Assembly: GCF_000227115.2 (NCBI RefSeq)
Contig: NC_016482.1
Location: 992,001-1,056,000 of the forward strand
Direction of reading: 5' to 3'
From: Naumovozyma dairenensis CBS 421
Lineage: Eukaryota; Ascomycota; Saccharomycetes; Saccharomycetales; Saccharomycetaceae
Length of the DNA stretch: 64,000 nt
Positions 9,771 to 19,714 of this stretch are shown in pieces (within the stretch, counting starts at the first letter, position 1; the number at the start of each line of letters is the position of its first letter). The notes beneath the pieces are model-generated. The model saw only the letters and a list, made by a program, of their open reading frames with translations, did not search any database and had not been told where the DNA came from. Position numbers and translations under genes: made by a program.

Positions 9771-12700
9771 TCAATATCCCGTGTCTTTTTGTAACGTTTT
9801 GGCGCAACTAGAATGGGTATATACGTTCTTACCATGGATTGTAAACCAACAAACAGTATCCGTATTAAGTGTTGAAAAATTTCTTCTACAAACTGAACAT
9901 TTATAAGAATCATTCAGAACACCATACTGAGAATAGTTTGTCCATAATTCATTGGTGATATTAATAAGTTCCACATGCAATAAATTCTTGAGCATACGTT
10001 TTTCATCCTTTTTGATTGACAATGATTTTATTGATCTTAGTAAAATATCACCAATACTTTTCATATTACATGACGACGGGATTGATCTATACAGAAAAAT
10101 AACATCCAATTTGCAACTGAATTCTTCTAGGAATTGGATAAGGAATGACTGCATTTTTTCTATTTCTTTAATAGCGGTTATCTTCTTGAAAAGATACAAC
10201 AAAATAGTCTTACCATCATCTGAAGAATGTTCATAGACCCTACTACAATATCCGGCAGCTAACTTATACTCTGACAGTTCAGTGAAAAGAAGATCAATAG
10301 ATTCTTCGTGTTGATTCAATCGTTGGAAAGAATACGTCTTTAGAAATTTAACAAATTTCAAGTCATCATCATCTTTGAATACACTATTGTCGTTCCTAGA
10401 ACTAGAATCAAACTTAATCTTATCATCCAATAATTCAAGAACTGACCTAGGTTCGTATACAGACGTTTTCTCTAGCATCCCTTGTAATTTATTTCTTGTG
10501 GTGGGTTCATTTAAGTTCTCCAAATATCTCTCAATTAAAGTCATATGAGCCATTGGATCATTACTTTTTAAGGTTCCCACAGTAAATTCCAAATATTGTA
10601 AAGATAGTTCTTTATCTTTATCATTTATGTATTCGTATACTTTAGACGCATCCCTAGTAATACTATCATTCAGGAAAATCAATAAGAGTAGATCATGACT
10701 GTCATTTTTATTGTGTTCTAGAAGCCAATTAGTATATTTGAAAATTGTTTCGAGATATTCATTAGGAAGTTTCTTCAGATAAAAAGTTACTAATGCTTTG
10801 ATTTTTTCATTCAAATTAGGTATTTTTGAACTAAATTCAATTTCGTTTTCTAAATTAGTGAGAAACTCTAGAGCCTTATCATGTTCTCCCCTTAAGTACG
10901 AAAAATCTATTAATTCTTGAAACATATGTCGACTTTTCAATTTATCGAAAACAATAGAAAAATCACACATATTGGGGACACTAATGAAAGGTCCAACCAT
11001 ATTAGGAGCATAATCGAAATATATTTCAAATAATACCATATCCAATAATTTTAACATGGTGTTTGTATCAATATTTCCATCGTGTTTATCCACTAAGAAA
11101 AACTCCAGAGTTTGTTTAATACTTCTATCATAACAATGCCATATTATTTCTTGTGACTTATTATCTTTACCGATTAAGTTTTTGATATGTCGCCTCATAT
11201 CAATCAAATACGGTACACACCAATTTCTTAAACTAGTTGGTGGTATTTCGAATGTGGTATCATCTGTTTTTGTAGGGAAACAACTATGTATTTGACCAGT
11301 TATATCTTCTACTAACCTAGCAACTTTATAGGGAAAAGTTTTCAAAATTACTAATTGGGGTGGTGCCCAAAAATCAGTAAACGTTTCAAATATACCTTTT
11401 AGGATGTAATTTTGTAAATATCGAATATCTGGATCACTTTCCCAGTTGAACCCATTTCTTTTTAAAACTGAAATATGCATTCGTAGTTTTTCAACTATTG
11501 ATAAACACCAGATTACTGTATAATCTCTTAATTTCATAGCACATATATCTAGGGATTGTTCTGGATCGTTTGATTCGCATAATTCCAAAGAAGAAGGGGA
11601 GTTTAGAAAGTATTTATAAAAAATCACCTTGTGCCAAAGTTGATTAAAACTAGAATTATGATTTGTACTACAGATCGATTCAGTCTCTTCTTTTAATTGA
11701 TCAGCAGATGTGGTAACAGATTCGAGGGTTCTTGAATGCTCCTCACGAATAGGTCCATCATCTACTTGATATTTGTAGAAGCAAATTTCATCATCATTTG
11801 TCCAGACTAGGAAATGAATACCCCATAAATTCACTACCTTTTTAATACCCTTTTCGATCATTGCTTCCAAAAATGTAAACCCATGTCTATAATCAACAAA
11901 TCGGAGTGTTTTGGAGTTGTTCATAATTAAAATATCAGAAGATAAATATTGAATATTTGGGAATTGTGAATTCCATTCAAAGAATTGAACATTATTAGAG
12001 ATAAGGAGTAATTCCGGAACCTTTTTTTCTATACTTATATTGAATAAATACCCTGATTTCCAATCAATAATAACAGGAGGATGATCTATGTTTGGTTTGA
12101 AAATATATTTCATATCTGTTCTAAAAGCAGGATGTCGGCTTAGTGCTGTTGTATTCCAAAAAGTAGATATGCTAGATTTTCGGGAAAGTCGACTGATCGA
12201 TTTCGTATCATATTCATCATTATCTTGCGAAGGTAAGGAATCTGTCTTATCGAATTTCTTACATGATTGTTCCAGCATTTTAAGAGCAGGTACTATACCT
12301 TTGGGATATTTTCTCCTTACAATTTTATCAATTCGTTCTAGAATTGGTCTCTCATCATAATATGACCATGTATAAATTCCCTTATTTGTTGCCAATACAA
12401 TTGTTTTCAAATCAAGAATTTCTGCTGATAGTAAAGTTTCTTTCGAACTGGGTAAACCAATTTCTACCATTTTTTGGTAATGTCGTTCATCCCATATCAG
12501 TAATCTTATTCTATTAGATTTTGTAGTAACATATAATAAGAATGTCATTACCTTACAAGGAGCCTCATCATCGTCATCATTATGATCTTCTTCTTGTTTT
12601 TTTTGACTAGCATGCTTTTTTTGCATTGGAATTGGATAAGATTCTAATAGCCAACATTTTTTAATTCCTCTCTTATCATGTATTCGATCATATAATTGTA

Positions 12701-12983
12701 AATTTGTAGAATTAAGAAGCAGTAAGGTAGAATTACAATGTACAAATATGGTTGCTAATCGTTCCGAATAATAAAGGTTTTCAATTTGTTTATCATTAGT
12801 GGATATTGTATTTGCTAGAAAATTTGGAAACGTTTGAAATAATCTATACTTGGAATCTTCGCGGATATATACTTCTATTTCACCATTTTTCTTAGATATA
12901 ATTAATTTTTCAGATTCCGTGATCGGTAAGATTGCATTGATTCCAGGTGATTGAAACGAATCAAGTTTTCTTGCTCTAAGCAT
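9771..12983 (-). CDS. VAM6: Vam6/Vps39, HOPS tethering complex subunit
   Basis: This 1070-residue protein matches Vam6 (Vps39; 1049 residues in S. cerevisiae). It is a HOPS subunit that binds the Rab Ypt7 and tethers late endosomes, autophagosomes and mitochondria to the vacuole. The N-terminal MLRARKL and the following beta-propeller of CNH type (about 15-300, including DRIHDKRGIKKCWLLE) are followed by long helical, clathrin-repeat-like sequence. A C-terminal zinc-binding module starts at 1029 (CSVCRRNF) and ends with HSSCAKTL. The protein ends nine residues after that last Cys. It is followed upstream by RXT3 on the same strand, the same order as YDL077C-YDL076C. The 291-base gap to PRS1 is where gene order departs from S. 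cerevisiae. Confidence 0.93.
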   Translation of the reverse strand: MLRARKLDSFQSPGINAILPITESEKLIISKKNGEIEVYIREDSKYRLFQTFPNFLANTISTNDKQIENLYYSERLATIFVHCNSTLLLLNSTNLQLYDRIHDKRGIKKCWLLESYPIPMQKKHASQKKQEEDHNDDDDEAPCKVMTFLLYVTTKSNRIRLLIWDERHYQKMVEIGLPSSKETLLSAEILDLKTIVLATNKGIYTWSYYDERPILERIDKIVRRKYPKGIVPALKMLEQSCKKFDKTDSLPSQDNDEYDTKSISRLSRKSSISTFWNTTALSRHPAFRTDMKYIFKPNIDHPPVIIDWKSGYLFNISIEKKVPELLLISNNVQFFEWNSQFPNIQYLSSDILIMNNSKTLRFVDYRHGFTFLEAMIEKGIKKVVNLWGIHFLVWTNDDEICFYKYQVDDGPIREEHSRTLESVTTSADQLKEETESICSTNHNSSFNQLWHKVIFYKYFLNSPSSLELCESNDPEQSLDICAMKLRDYTVIWCLSIVEKLRMHISVLKRNGFNWESDPDIRYLQNYILKGIFETFTDFWAPPQLVILKTFPYKVARLVEDITGQIHSCFPTKTDDTTFEIPPTSLRNWCVPYLIDMRRHIKNLIGKDNKSQEIIWHCYDRSIKQTLEFFLVDKHDGNIDTNTMLKLLDMVLFEIYFDYAPNMVGPFISVPNMCDFSIVFDKLKSRHMFQELIDFSYLRGEHDKALEFLTNLENEIEFSSKIPNLNEKIKALVTFYLKKLPNEYLETIFKYTNWLLEHNKNDSHDLLLLIFLNDSITRDASKVYEYINDKDKELSLQYLEFTVGTLKSNDPMAHMTLIERYLENLNEPTTRNKLQGMLEKTSVYEPRSVLELLDDKIKFDSSSRNDNSVFKDDDDLKFVKFLKTYSFQRLNQHEESIDLLFTELSEYKLAAGYCSRVYEHSSDDGKTILLYLFKKITAIKEIEKMQSFLIQFLEEFSCKLDVIFLYRSIPSSCNMKSIGDILLRSIKSLSIKKDEKRMLKNLLHVELINITNELWTNYSQYGVLNDSYKCSVCRRNFSTLNTDTVCWFTIHGKNVYTHSSCAKTLQKDTGY

Positions 12984-13311
12984 GATAGTTTGGAAAACCT
13001 TCTTTCCTTATTTAGGGATTGAATAATAATAGATTTGTACAGTATATTCGAACCTTCTGAAAGTGTAGTGCCAACATAGAAGTATTCGTGATTGTTGTAC
13101 ATTATGTATTGTTAAGTATTTAAAGGTAGCCATTGTTTGGCCTTTTTTCTCGGTAATATTTTAAAGGATCGAAATTGGGACTTTTAAAGGATTTCAAGCG
13201 AAACAGTATACCTTTTGCTCTTAGGTCGGTACATCGAGATATTACAATTACAGATGTTACAAAAGAATTCTTTATAATGCTAGTATATACTTATATACTT
13301 CGTGATTTTAA
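12984..13311. other. short intergenic region upstream of VAM6
   Basis: This 328-base stretch separates RXT3 from VAM6, both on the minus strand, so it holds the RXT3 3' end and the VAM6 promoter. I see no clear named factor site. Confidence 0.6.
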
Positions 13312-14247
13312 TCATCCGTCTCTTGGTTTAATAACGAGTTCATAGATACCAAAAGATAGCCCATCATGAGGAGCACAATATTCATCATCCATTTCAAGAG
13401 CAAATTGTGACATTTCCCCCCAACTTCTGGACCATATACCGTTTCTATACATCGGTGGATAATAGCGTAAAGGTTGCAAATATAGTATCGTTATATCTAA
13501 ATCGAATTTCTTACTTGTTGAAATATAACTTTCACCTTTAACATTATCTGGATTCTCTAAATTGGCTGGAGTTCTTCTAAATTCGTTATTTGAACCTGAA
13601 CTTGGATGTTTATAACTCCTATCTTTATTTTTATTGTTAGGAATAGAAAATCCACAATGTTTCAATGCTAGAAGTGGATCTGAATCATCTGTATATATAT
13701 CGCTCCCCCAAATTTCATTATTATTTACTCGAGGTGAAGTAGATTCATTAAAAAGGTCATATAGTTGTTCATACAATACATGTACTGTAAGTAACGAATG
13801 TATATGATTTAGACCTAATGCTGGAAGGAAAGGTGGTGGCATATTCCGTTCATAAACTTGATTATAATACAATAAAGAGGGAGGTTCTAATAATAGCTTC
13901 TCATCAGTATTATGTCTTGATCGAGAGAATTTTCCTGTTTTTGTTGGATGATATTGCAAAGTCCCAATATTTGATAGTACTTTATTTTTATATATTTCTT
14001 CATTTAATTTTAAAAGTGGAATTATTGAATTTGTATAATATTCATTTGTCTTCTTTAGAGTCTTTTCAGCCATTAAAGCATCGAATTTCAAATGGTCATC
14101 GAGCATATTCGCGGCTTTTCCTGTTGAATCATGGTTTCCTCTGACATCTTTTGTGGAGTCTAAAATTGTTTCTTGTAAGCTGTATATGCGTGATTGTGTT
14201 TGTCTGTAAATTTCGTTAGGATCATGAGGAATGGTTGCTGATGTCAT
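13312..14247 (-). CDS. RXT3: Rxt3, Rpd3L histone deacetylase complex subunit
   Basis: This 311-residue protein is called RXT3 mainly because it sits between VAM6 and RPL31, exactly as YDL076C does in S. cerevisiae (294 residues). Its features fit: an N-terminal helical region, then a conserved C-terminal domain with LEPPSLLYYNQVYERN, TILYLQPLRYYPPMYRNGIW and a final FGIYELVIKPRDG. Rxt3 is a subunit of the large Rpd3L complex, which deacetylates promoter histones in the nucleus. The gene is divergent from RPL31 and shares its upstream region. No catalytic motif is expected. I am confident in position and moderately confident from sequence alone. Confidence 0.85.
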   Translation of the reverse strand: MTSATIPHDPNEIYRQTQSRIYSLQETILDSTKDVRGNHDSTGKAANMLDDHLKFDALMAEKTLKKTNEYYTNSIIPLLKLNEEIYKNKVLSNIGTLQYHPTKTGKFSRSRHNTDEKLLLEPPSLLYYNQVYERNMPPPFLPALGLNHIHSLLTVHVLYEQLYDLFNESTSPRVNNNEIWGSDIYTDDSDPLLALKHCGFSIPNNKNKDRSYKHPSSGSNNEFRRTPANLENPDNVKGESYISTSKKFDLDITILYLQPLRYYPPMYRNGIWSRSWGEMSQFALEMDDEYCAPHDGLSFGIYELVIKPRDG

Positions 14248-15032
14248 CGCAAATTTATGTTTTTTAAAAAGGTTCAGGCTAGCAGATTGTACCTATAATA
14301 AATAAAGCAGGGAAAGAAAGCTAATATTGTTTCTTGCAATCTAAAGTAGAAAAATAATGATTGTTGTTCAGCGTCGCATGAGTCGTTTCGTTGAAGATTG
14401 GAGACGTCGAGAGTACTTGTCATGTAGTATTTCACATATATGTATTGTCTTGTCCTTTTCAGTAGTTGAAATAGTATGCGATCCCTTAATATTTTCATTT
14501 TTCATTTTTCATTTTTTTCCACTTTTTGTGACTACTTATGACTTGTATTTACACCCATACACCACCAGGTGCTTTAAACATCCGTGCACCTTACTATTTG
14601 AGATCTGTATTTGACCGAACATACAAAAAATGAAAAAGATAGCCCGTTGAGCGGTGCGGACACAGGGGACGGGCCGGGTCAAGAAATAGGTTCAGTCTCT
14701 CTTACTCTTATAGTGCTGGTGCTCCCTCCCAGTTTGAGCCCAGGAGGCAATCCTGGGGACATCCCACCTACAGAATCGGGTTCCCGACCCAACACTTCCT
14801 TCTAGCTTCAGCAGAGACTCACCACTCTGTTTCTGCCTAACCTTCTCTCTCGGAGGGGCGTTACTCGGGAGAATCTAACGTAACTGAGGATTGGTGGATG
14901 GATGGGCAGATAGAATTTACAAACATGTATATGAAATTTCATAGTTAAAAGTAAGCACAATTGGAAATTCACTATTATTTTTCTAAATCTTGAATCAATA
15001 GCTGAACAAACAGAATACAATCTAACGAAAAA
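14248..15032 (+). promoter_or_regulatory. RPL31 promoter with tandem Rap1 sites (divergent from RXT3)
   Basis: Two Rap1-type sites lie 27 bases apart: ACACCCATACA at 14551-14561 (matching the ribosomal-protein-gene consensus) and ACATCCGTGCACC at 14578-14590 (a close variant). They sit about 450-480 bases before the RPL31 ATG. Paired Rap1 sites that recruit Fhl1-Ifh1 are the usual ribosomal protein gene arrangement. Between them and the gene is a GC-rich stretch with two perfect inverted repeats: CCCAGGA/TCCTGGG (14739-14757) and TCGGG/CCCGA (14776-14787). Confidence 0.75.
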
Positions 15033-15743
15033 ATGGCTGGTTTGAAAGACGTTGTCACCCGTGAATATACTATCAACTTGCACAAAAGAGTATGTTAAGA
15101 AAATATCCCAATCTGGAATGTTTTTTATTTATTGATCTAGCACGAGTATGAGATGGTAAAAAATGAAGAGAAGATTCATTAACGTGAATGCAATATTATT
15201 ATGAACGACGAACTTGAAAAAAAACGACAGAAATACAGATTATTTTTTTTCCAGAGATAAGCTTACAGAGTATCGAGAGTTACTAGATCGTGAGGGAGCA
15301 ATACAAATTTCGAAACAATATCTTTTACTACTATCATACAATATAAGGAACAATAAAAATATTCAAAAAATAGATTTCTATTAATGGAAGAACTTTTTTT
15401 TACTAACAATTATAATGTTTTTGGGAATATTTTTTCCAAAACCAATTTATTAATTTAGTTGCACGGTGTTTCCTTCAAGAAGAGAGCTCCAAGAGCTGTC
15501 AGAGAAATCAAGAAGTTTGCTAAATTACACATGGGTACTGATGATGTCCGTTTAGCTCCAGAATTAAACCAAGCCATCTGGAAGAAAGGTATCAAAGGTG
15601 TTGAATACAGAATGAGATTAAGAATCTCTAGAAAGAGAAATGAAGAAGAAGATGCTAAGAACCCATTGTTTTCTTACGTCGAACCAGTCTTCGTTGCCTC
15701 TGCTAAGGGTTTACAAACTGTTGTCGTTGAAGAAGATGCTTAA
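15033..15743 (+). CDS. RPL31: ribosomal protein eL31 (Rpl31), spliced
   Basis: Exon 1 is 15033-15089 and encodes MAGLKDVVTREYTINLHKR; the intron is 15090-15458; exon 2 is 15459-15743 and starts LHGVSFKKRAPRAVREIKKF. The joined product is 113 residues, the same length as yeast Rpl31, and ends in VVVEEDA. The donor is GTATGT at 15090-15095, the branch point TACTAAC at 15401-15407, and the acceptor TAG ends at 15458. The 369-base intron is in phase 0 at the position known in S. cerevisiae RPL31A/B. eL31 sits near the 60S exit tunnel. Neighbours RXT3 and BRE1 identify this as the RPL31A (YDL075W) locus. Confidence 0.97.
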
Positions 15744-16189
15744 AATTATTGAAAAATAACAAACAAATATTCTCTGTTCATTATTAGTAATAATTTTTTT
15801 TTCGTCATTTAATTTAACGTAAAACAAACAATATAATTTGAAAAATATATTATCATACTCGTAAATTTTTAGTACTGTTTTTAAATAAAGGATATTCAAT
15901 TGTATTAATTTTATTTCACCTGATGGTTCGTTTCCCTTTGAGGTTGGATCTTGACTCTACTGTACGTTTATATCCAGTTGGCTTCAAATCTTTTAATTCT
16001 ATGAAAATAATACCACAGATGACTTTGCGTAATGTTTGTTCTAAGGTTTATCGAAGGTCAAGAAAGCAAGATGTACACAGATCAGCCTAAGATATACCGA
16101 ACTTTTAAAAATAATACTGGTTATCATTAATTAAGAATAGATGCAAGGTTAATAACAATTAAACATAAAAACATAATTATTGTAAGAAA
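15744..16189. other. RPL31 3' flank and snoRNA 3' flank
   Basis: This AT-rich stretch lies between the RPL31 stop and the probable snoRNA. It contains no ORF of note. A B-box-like GGTTCGTTTCC at 15925-15935 has no matching A box, so I do not call a tRNA. The T-rich sequence after 15750 probably includes RPL31 3'-end signals. Confidence 0.5.
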
Positions 16190-16412
16190 AAAAATAATTA
16201 TCAGTGTAACTATGACATATAAGGTGTTGATCACTCATCACATTAAAAGATACTCATATAAGTTGGCTATAATCATAAACGATTCCACCCATCAGAACGA
16301 TAAATGGAATCACTATGTTTATAACCGATGAGATATCTTAAAAAATAAAGAAAATTTATTTCTGTTCTCAATAGATCAACGAAAAAAAATAAGTATCATC
16401 ATTTAATTATTT
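16190..16412 (-). ncRNA. snR63: C/D box snoRNA, probable snR63 orthologue
   Basis: Read on the minus strand there is a C box ATGATGA (plus coordinates 16396-16402) and a D box CTGA (16201-16204), about 200 bases apart. They are bracketed by a perfect 12-bp terminal stem: AAAAAATAATTA (16404-16415) and TAATTATTTTTT (16189-16200). Inside are a C'-like GTGATGA (16235-16241) and a D'-like CTGA (16292-16295). One base from the D box, 11 bases (16206-16216, GTAACTATGAC on the plus strand) are complementary to a conserved 25S rRNA stretch around C2197, as I recall it. As I recall, snR63 (about 255 nt) lies between RPL31A and BRE1 in S. cerevisiae and is transcribed in the BRE1 direction. Snag: snR63 is credited with methylating 25S A2256, and I find no clean guide for that site. 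The C/D identity is firmer than the name. Confidence 0.72.
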
Positions 16413-16446
16413 TTTGAATTATGTTTTTTTTTTTGAGAATTATTGT

Positions 16447-16464
16447 TCCGGTGGCCTCACCGGA
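16447..16464 (-). other. AGNN-capped hairpin, candidate Rnt1 processing site
   Basis: On the minus strand this reads TCCGGTG, loop AGGC, CACCGGA: a perfect 7-bp GC-rich stem capped by an AGNN tetraloop, the hallmark of yeast RNase III (Rnt1) substrates. A further 4 bp can pair beyond a small bulge. It lies about 45 bases upstream of the snoRNA C box, where 5' leader cleavage of an independently transcribed snoRNA would occur. A second inverted repeat, TGCTTCATG/CATGAAGCA (16483-16491 and 16521-16529), lies just further upstream. Confidence 0.55.
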
Positions 16465-16644
16465 TAATGTTATGCTTTTTTGTGCTTCATGTTTTTTTGT
16501 GTTTTTTTGTTCTGTCTTGTCATGAAGCAATTTTATTAAATGATAACCTCCACAGGTGAAAAAAAGCTATGAGTTTATATAGTCTATGTATTGCATGAGA
16601 ATTAGTTTTATTTCTTTCTAACGATTTGGCCTATAGAAGAGAGG

Positions 16645-16680
16645 TTACCCGGAAATGGAGACGTTTCATATTTAGGGTTT
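16645..16680 (-). promoter_or_regulatory. probable snoRNA promoter: Reb1 site and Tbf1-like element
   Basis: TTACCCGG (Reb1 type) at 16645-16652 and TTTAGGGTTT (reverse complement AAACCCTAAA, Tbf1 type) at 16671-16680 lie in a region between two convergent genes, where no protein-gene promoter is needed. Tbf1 sites are the rule at snoRNA genes in S. cerevisiae, often with Reb1. Their position, about 250 bases before the C box on the minus strand, fits a promoter for the snoRNA. Confidence 0.55.
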
Positions 16681-16896
16681 TTGTGAATCGGGCTATTCTT
16701 TACAAACCATTATTTATTGTCTTTTATTATTTCTTACTATGACTATTGCTACCGGCTAAGTGTTATCAGTTATGGTGTTTATAATATCTATCCGTAGTCT
16801 ATCAGAGATCAATAATCACAGTGTTATTTATTAAATTATGTTTGTATATAAATATATAGTGGAATTTTCATCTTTTTTAATCATTTTTCCGGTTAC

Positions 16897-19128
16897 TTAT
16901 AGATGGATAGCCATCAAATCGTTGGAGCCGAATGGATTATTACAAGTTGGACATTTCCTCATTCTTGCTGCTAATCTCTCTTTACAACAGTCTTGACAAA
17001 ATACATGTCCGCAAGTCTTAATGGCCATGTTTTTCCAATTCTTGGAACATAATGAACAATACACTAATTGACGGAAATTCTCCAGCTCTTCATTTTGGTT
17101 GGTATCTATCATTGTATTGTTACCACCATTAATATTATTACTTTTATTATCTTTGAACAATTTATCAGAAAGTTTCATATTAGTTTTCTCCAGTTGTCCA
17201 TTTTTGGATGTTAATTTTTTATTTTCCATTTCAATAGATTTCATAAGAGAATTTAATTTTGTTAAATCATTCGCTTGTGTTAAATTTAATTGATTCAAAT
17301 TAGAATTTATCTTTTTCAAATTATTTATCTCAGAATTTAAGTTGACCAAATTTGTAGAAATCGTCTTATTCTTATTAATCAGCCCTTTTTCATTCAATTG
17401 AGAAAAATTCAATTGTTTTTGTAAGTTTTCAATTTTCTTAGTCAATATTATTTCATTATCTTTCAATTGAAGAATCAAATCATTAATCTTATTAAATTTC
17501 TTTAATATATTCTTATTTTCAATTAATATGGAATCCTTGGATCTCATCGCAGCAAAATATTTTTGATCTGCTTTGGTCTTTTCTACTGATAATTTTGTAA
17601 TAGTCGATTCTGAATTTGATAACTTAATATATTTCTTATTGAGTAATGTAGATACATCTTTAAATGCCATTTCCATATCTTGAATTTCCTTTAACAATGA
17701 TTGTTTATCTGGTGAATCTGATGAATATGTGGAATTTCTCTTTTCCATACTTTTCCATTGTTCTGTTAATATTTTATTTACATTTTCTAAATCTGTTAAT
17801 AATTCAGATTTGGATTTTTCCTTCTCTAATATGGCTAATTTGCTTAGAAGTTCATCACGGGTAGTTCTTATTCTTGTTAAATCCTTTTCTAAGGATTGAT
17901 TCATCTTAAATAAATTACCATTCGAAGCTTTGAATTGTTCTTTAATATTGTTTGTTATGAATTCTTGATCACTTGATAATTTTTGGAATTTAGAGAGAAA
18001 CTGTTCGTTTGTTTCTGTTAACTCTTTGTTTTCCTTGGTTAATTGATCAATTTTTATCATTAACATATCTCGATCACTATTATCTACAGAAATACTAGAA
18101 TTGAAACGATCTTTCGATATACTTATATTAATTTTTTGTGAAACTTGAGTATTCAACTCTCTTATTTTATTTTCATTTTCTAATTTGATTTCCTCCAGAC
18201 TTTTTAGAGTATCATTTAGTATTACAATTTGATTTTCTAAATCAGATATCTTAACTTCGTATTGTAAGATTTTTTTATCATCACTTAACGAATCACCGTT
18301 TGTGACGTTACAACTATTTTCTTGTTGCCCTTCAACATCCCCCTTGGGACTTAATGCAATATTGTTGTTGGCTTGTATCGTAGAGTCTATCAGTCCACCT
18401 TTTTGTTCCAATTTTGTTTCAGTTCCACTAGCAAATTGTTGTTGTGTATTCACTTCTTGAACATTGGGACCTACATCTTTACAATTGGAAATTTCTTTAC
18501 TGAAGACTCTCTTCACAGTAATGGAATCATCCCTATCATATTTTTTAATTAATGATTCATAGTGTGTTTGTAATGAAGTTAATTGATTATTTAATTTTTC
18601 ATTTTGTAAAGATAATTTTGATTTTTCATTTGTCAATTTTTCCAAATTTTGCATCAATTTATTTTTATCTAATTGAAATTCTTGGTCTTTCGAAAGACAT
18701 TTATTGAATATATCCATGAGCTGCGTCGATGATTCAATAATGAGGTGAACAGGTGTATTTGAATCCGCATCATCGTCGTTCTTTGAGTTAAGAAGTAAGT
18801 TTTCAATCAGTTTCCTTTCATCATCATTCAGTATGGAGGAGCTGAATATGGAAGAAGAATGGATCAAATTCAATAAAGTGAAGAATATGGTAATTATTTT
18901 AGAAATTTGAGAAACTATACCGTTATAGTCTCTTTCAGTTACTTCATATTTAACTTTCAAAGAATCTAATAAAGTTCTATTTTGATTGAGGCATCTAAAT
19001 ATGGCTTCCTTTTGAAATGCAATAACGTCTCGTTGAGTTAATGGTTCAGTCGGATCACTCAACTCTAGACGATGTTCTGATTGCTGCAGTTTTATCTTTT
19101 TGGTTGGAGGTTGGTCTAGTTCAGACAT
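16897..19128 (-). CDS. BRE1: Bre1, E3 ubiquitin ligase for histone H2B
   Basis: This 743-residue protein (S. cerevisiae Bre1 is 700) is the RING E3 that works with Rad6 to mono-ubiquitinate histone H2B, a prerequisite for H3K4 and H3K79 methylation. Most of the chain (about 140-680) is heptad-patterned coiled coil. A C-terminal C3HC4 RING occupies about 691-735, starting CSLCSKNW, with CGHVFC and CPTCNNPFG, and ends close to the C-terminus as in the family. The N-terminal PTKKIKLQ is a basic stretch that could serve nuclear import. It shares a divergent promoter with AHK1, as in S. cerevisiae (YDL074C/YDL073W). The middle third (residues about 200-290) is Gln/Asn-rich and less regular. Confidence 0.94.
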   Translation of the reverse strand: MSELDQPPTKKIKLQQSEHRLELSDPTEPLTQRDVIAFQKEAIFRCLNQNRTLLDSLKVKYEVTERDYNGIVSQISKIITIFFTLLNLIHSSSIFSSSILNDDERKLIENLLLNSKNDDDADSNTPVHLIIESSTQLMDIFNKCLSKDQEFQLDKNKLMQNLEKLTNEKSKLSLQNEKLNNQLTSLQTHYESLIKKYDRDDSITVKRVFSKEISNCKDVGPNVQEVNTQQQFASGTETKLEQKGGLIDSTIQANNNIALSPKGDVEGQQENSCNVTNGDSLSDDKKILQYEVKISDLENQIVILNDTLKSLEEIKLENENKIRELNTQVSQKINISISKDRFNSSISVDNSDRDMLMIKIDQLTKENKELTETNEQFLSKFQKLSSDQEFITNNIKEQFKASNGNLFKMNQSLEKDLTRIRTTRDELLSKLAILEKEKSKSELLTDLENVNKILTEQWKSMEKRNSTYSSDSPDKQSLLKEIQDMEMAFKDVSTLLNKKYIKLSNSESTITKLSVEKTKADQKYFAAMRSKDSILIENKNILKKFNKINDLILQLKDNEIILTKKIENLQKQLNFSQLNEKGLINKNKTISTNLVNLNSEINNLKKINSNLNQLNLTQANDLTKLNSLMKSIEMENKKLTSKNGQLEKTNMKLSDKLFKDNKSNNINGGNNTMIDTNQNEELENFRQLVYCSLCSKNWKNMAIKTCGHVFCQDCCKERLAARMRKCPTCNNPFGSNDLMAIHL

Positions 19129-19714
19129 GACGATGAATAAAATAAAATTGAATATATATTTATACGACCTTCTTCAACAGCAGCAGGCAGCAAGCAGCGT
19201 AGCAGTGTTAATGGCAGTTGCAATAATAGTTTATAGGCTTTGATGTGTGCTTGTATTACCTGCCTTATCGATATCAACCTCATATTACTTCATATGTCGA
19301 TGCATCTTGTTCCATCTCTTCAATATATATAAATCTCTCTCTGTTTAATAAACAAAAAAGAAAACAAAAAAAACACACACAAATTAGGTCTATCGTTTCA
19401 AGTGATTTACAAAATAAGGGTTTGAGACAAATAACCTAGGTGCTGTTAAAGTAACCCTAGGTTTGACAGCATTAGTGTGAATAGGGTAAACACAAGGAGC
19501 CCTTAGCTAACTTCTACTTTCCAACCCTAATACTCGGTTCTAAATATTTAAAGTTTCATATTTTAACATTTAACTTCTAAACAGTTAGCACGGTTGTTAA
19601 CATAATATTGTTGCAGCATCTGTCACAAGAAAGTATATCGTTTTGAATATATCACTGATATCACAACAATATATATTCTTTGGATTATGCCAATATATAT
19701 AGCTAAACAACATT
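19129..19714. promoter_or_regulatory. divergent promoter BRE1 / AHK1 with Tbf1-like elements
   Basis: This 586-base divergent promoter carries AACCCTAG at 19453-19460 and AACCCTAA at 19523-19530, matching the Tbf1 (TTAGGG-type) consensus, and further related AGGGTAA and CCCTTAG fragments nearby. A CA-rich tract precedes it. No Reb1 site is evident. Factor binding is inferred from motif only. Confidence 0.5.

Noticed and set aside
15925..15935. B-box-like GGTTCGTTTCC
   Set aside because: No A box at a suitable distance and no cloverleaf.
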